From: Verpa conica
Lineage: Eukaryota; Ascomycota; Pezizomycetes; Pezizales; Morchellaceae
DNA: 64,000 nt
Assembly: GCA_033030425.1 (NCBI GenBank)
Contig: JAUFSD010000008.1
Coordinates: 496,001-560,000 of the forward strand
Direction: 5' to 3'
The translations under genes and the position numbers were made by a program. Below the pieces are notes generated by a model. The model did not search any database. It was not told the DNA's origin and saw only the letters and a program-made list of their open reading frames with translations. Below are positions 61,302 to 64,000 of this stretch, in pieces; the stretch's first letter is position 1, and each line of letters begins with the position of its first letter.

Positions 61302-61929
61302 GTGTTACTCAAATTACAAAATGAAATTATCTGGATTATTTCTAAAGACCTCGAACCAAAAGACCTTAACTCCTACAAGGCATACCACTGTCTGAATACC
61401 ATCTTGGCACCGTTTATTCACGGTGTAATACTCCAATATAAGAGTCAAATCCTTGTATGGGCTACTAGGGTAGGCCGTGAGCATCTAGCCAGACTCCTAC
61501 TGGAAATTAGCGCCGATGTCAATATCAGCGTACTGGAAGAGGGGCCGATTATAGAAGACATGTGACCCTATTCTACACCCCTCGCTCTACACAGCTCTAG
61601 TAGTCGGTAATTTAGATATCGGTATATTTCTTCTCTCAAAAGGCCAATCCCGATAAATACCAAGAAAATTTCCTCATGTCAACTCTCCATCGTGCGATAG
61701 GTCAGGCACCTTCCAACGAGAGCAACTGAAGCAATAATCGGGTTCCTCATTGAAGGTGGTGCCGACATAGAAGCACTTTCGAGCAGTTAGTCAACGCCAC
61801 TACACTACGCGGTACTTGCGGTTCAAGTAAATGTTATTAGCTTATTACTAGAGAAGGGGTGTGAAGTGGATCGTCAATGTCGGGGTGAGGGTGGATCTAT
61901 AGCACTCAGTTGTGTTCTCTTACTGTAGG
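61302..61929 (+). pseudogene. Decayed F-box/ankyrin-repeat protein
   Basis: The first block reads LKLQNEIIWIISKDLEPKDL, then NTILAPFIHGVILQY, the usual F-box opening of fungal ankyrin proteins (LPNEIIWIIS-NLEPKDLNS). It then passes to an ankyrin unit VGREHLARLLLEISADVNIS. After TGA at 61562, a second unit (YTALVVGNLDIGIFLLSKG), a third (EAIIGFLIEGGADIEALSSS) and a fourth (STPLHYAVLAVQVNVISLLL) are read in other frames with stops between. The expected start codon is GTG, not ATG. At least two frame changes and several stops show that it is dead. Such genes are large, fast-evolving families in moulds. Confidence 0.8.
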
Positions 61930-62924
61930 TTAGTAATCAGACTAGAGGTAAACAGACTGATGACTTTGATTATGGAATAGCACTTGGTGGTAGGTAACTG
62001 GTGAGTGTTAGGGTATATTTCTCGGGTCTAGTAGTTTCATAGAGGTTTTTTTTTTTTTGTATCAAGTGATTTTTATTGTTCTGGGTACAAAATCTGGTAT
62101 GCAGTACGAAACTATGACCTAACGAAACTATGACCTATAGTTTCATAGAGGTACTACTGTTTTATATATATGTTCCATACCGTTTCCAACTTCTGATAGT
62201 GCTGGAATCACCTGGTACGGCTGACAATTTTGAAAAGAAATCGGGAAAGAGAGAGGCCATTATAAACTCTTAAAACATTGGGGCAAGCCCTTAAATGGAG
62301 GGTTTTGAGAAATATTTCGATATTTCCCCTGGTACCTTTGATAGTGTTTTATTTTTACTTCCAGACTCAATGTATTGCTCAATCGCCTTCTTGTCACTGG
62401 GGACTATTATGATTCCGTACACTAATCATAAGGCGACTACATGTAACTATATCTACTCGATTTCTCTCGTCTTGAAGAATGGCTCGACCAACACACGAGT
62501 CCTAGGTCAAAAAAAGCAATTCAATGGGCAGCTTATCTTAGGCTAGTTTCTCAGCCCTTGACTTAGTAGGAATTTCCAGCAATCTCAACGACTAACTTTA
62601 CAGTGAATAGATTAATACATATTCCTAGCTCTAAGCCAATACTTTGACTTTTTGGGACAAAACTTTATAGCACAAAACTCCGGTTAGTCACATAAAACGA
62701 TCATTGATCCAGAATACTAAATCACAACGTATGGCCAGCAAGGATGTTTTTATTAGGAAAAACACCAAACATCCGGCAGGTCAATCATTGGCCCCATCAC
62801 CTTTGGTAACAAAAAAGGGCATAAAAGTCCCCCACGCTTCCCTCCCAGTAAAAAAAAAAAACCGATTCAATACCAGTACATAGAAAAAGAAAAAAAATAA
62901 TACATAGTCCTAAATAAGCGATAC
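61930..62924. other. Intergenic region
   Basis: AT-rich. It contains T and A homopolymers (about 62047-62058 and 62850-62861) and an imperfect direct repeat of ACGAAACTATGACCTA at 62109-62139. No gene is supported; the right end is the 3' flank of the co-chaperone gene. Confidence 0.45.
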
Positions 62925-64000
62925 CTAAAACTGAAATTTAAACTGCCCACCCCCCGGGAACCCGCCACCAAAAGGACCGCCACCGCCCCCCTGTCGGAAC
63001 ACAAACTGTTGTCCGCCGCCACCGAATCCACCGAATGGATGTCCACCCTGTGCGAATGGGTTCTGTCTTTCTTGGTTGTTTGGGTCGTCGCCGTTGTCAA
63101 AGCGCTCCTTTAGTTCTGGGTTCGAGAGTACTTCGTAAGCTTCATTGATAGAAGACATCTTCTTCTCGATTTCTTCTTTCGTCATGTCGCCGCGATATTT
63201 ATCAGGATGGTATGTCTTGGTCATTGACCTATAAGCCTTCTTGATTTCGCGATCCGATGCGTCGCGGGAGACGCCGAGAACTTTGTAGTAGTCTTTTGTC
63301 TTTGAGCGACGGAGGAGTGTGTGTGCTTCCTGGAGTTTCTGTTGGATGCGGTTATCCTCGGGGGAGTTTTCCTTCGCAGACTCGAGAGCGCGGATTGCCT
63401 CTTCAAATAGGTCCTCAGATATCAGACGGGATGCTTTTGCGAGGAGGCCAGGGACGGATGAAGGATTGAGCCGGAGTGCTTCGTCGCAGTAAGGTTTACC
63501 CTTTTTGACTGAGTTCATCTCTGTATATGAGTCGCAAGTGATATCATATAGCAGAGCCAACAATTCTTCAGGGCATTGATTATTGATATAGTGTTTTTCT
63601 TTTAGCTCTTTGATTTCTTCTTTGACTTCTTCAATTATGCCAACATCTTCACCGGCTCCGACGAGAAGTTTTGCTGCTGAGTTATATTGGCGCTTTTCGC
63701 GGAGGGAATGAACGGAAGTGAGCTGTTTGTTGAAGGATTTTATGCGGCGGAATGCTTTGCTGCATGGTTTGGAATCTGGGTCCGAGTGCAAACATTTGCG
63801 GAGCTGAGCGACAGAGCGATCATAGTCATTGACACTAAAGTAAAGTAGGGATGCGATTTGGAGGTGGGGTTCTATGTCACCGGCATTGAGCTGTGCGACG
63901 TGTCTAATAGATTATTAGCTATGTAATAGGATTGAGGAGTGGAAAAGAACATACGTAAGGTCTCCAACAGCTTCATGAACCTCTCCTCTCTCAAGTCTAC
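62925..64000 (-). CDS. DNAJC3/p58IPK-like co-chaperone (5' part beyond window)
   Basis: The C-terminal part of a TPR plus J-domain protein of the ER-lumenal DNAJC3 (p58IPK) type, which presents unfolded clients to the Hsp70 BiP. Exons seen: 63903-62925 and a partial one from 63955 beyond 64000. The start and signal peptide are outside the window. TPR-like helices include EPHLQIASLLYFSVNDYDRS, LLALLYDITCDSYTEMNSVK and GLLAKASRLISEDLFEEAIR. The J domain starts DYYKVLGVSRDASDREIKKA and contains the HPD motif (YHPDKYRG) and INEAYEVLSNPELKERFDNG. A Gly/Phe-rich tail ends GGGQFKFQF, the usual ending of this group. Cytosolic DNAJC7/Tpr2 has a similar layout, but the ending and the loop after the J domain fit DNAJC3 better. 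Confidence 0.88.

Noticed and set aside
62295..62546. 83-residue plus-strand ORF
   Set aside because: No family pattern, AT-rich, no neighbouring exons in frame.
1..64000. tRNA genes or CRISPR arrays
   Set aside because: No cloverleaf with matching stems was found by eye and no regular spaced repeats exist; a covariance-model scan was not possible here.

Overview
The window is nuclear DNA of a filamentous ascomycete (Pezizomycotina). The evidence is intron-rich genes with short introns (mostly 50-100 nt) and GT...AG borders, fungus-specific families (LaeA-type methyltransferase, Mis14 kinetochore protein, Nab3, fused Cwh43, fungal monocarboxylate-like MFS), and AT-rich intergenic stretches that hold decayed gene relics. 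Some relics carry stops that fit repeat-induced point mutation. The mix of compact housekeeping genes and degraded intergenic DNA would suit a Pezizomycetes-type genome, but no marker here proves the class. I saw no tRNA, rRNA or CRISPR array.

Layout. 0.6-8 kb: a monocarboxylate-like MFS transporter (-), an aminoglycoside-phosphotransferase-fold kinase-like protein (-) and a zinc-independent MDR oxidoreductase (+), separated by AT-rich gaps. 8.2-12.8 kb: SMC4 of condensin (-). 13.0-14.2 kb: a 1,135-bp fold-back element with perfect 65-bp terminal inverted repeats and a TA target duplication, beside the SMC4 start. 15-29.3 kb is the dense core: an F-box-like protein (+), prefoldin subunit 3 (-), a LETM1-like mitochondrial protein (+), Nab3 (-), Cwh43 (+) and a pentatricopeptide-repeat protein (+). 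29.9-35.6 kb: an NLR N-terminal relic, a LaeA-like methyltransferase (-), an RBR ubiquitin ligase (-) and the kinetochore protein Mis14/Nsl1 (+).

35.6-42.6 kb is gene-poor and holds a pseudogene of a 2-oxoglutarate/Fe(II) oxygenase and an unrecognised reading frame split by one amber stop. After this come an M20 amidohydrolase (-, 42.7-44.0 kb), a 143-residue protein of unknown function (-, 47.0-47.7 kb), a Gap1-type Ras GTPase-activating protein (-, 50.0-53.0 kb) and Rrp6 of the nuclear exosome (-, 55.6-58.4 kb). The right end has an F-box/ankyrin relic (61.3-61.9 kb) and the 3' part of a DNAJC3/p58IPK-like ER co-chaperone (-), cut by the window edge.

The genes form no operon or obvious biosynthetic cluster. 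Several share broad themes: RNA surveillance (Nab3, Rrp6), chromosome segregation (SMC4, Mis14), ER and GPI-anchor quality (Cwh43, DNAJC3) and proteostasis (prefoldin 3, RBR ligase). All exon structures were rebuilt by eye from reading frames, splice consensus and remembered family patterns; no alignment or search was run.
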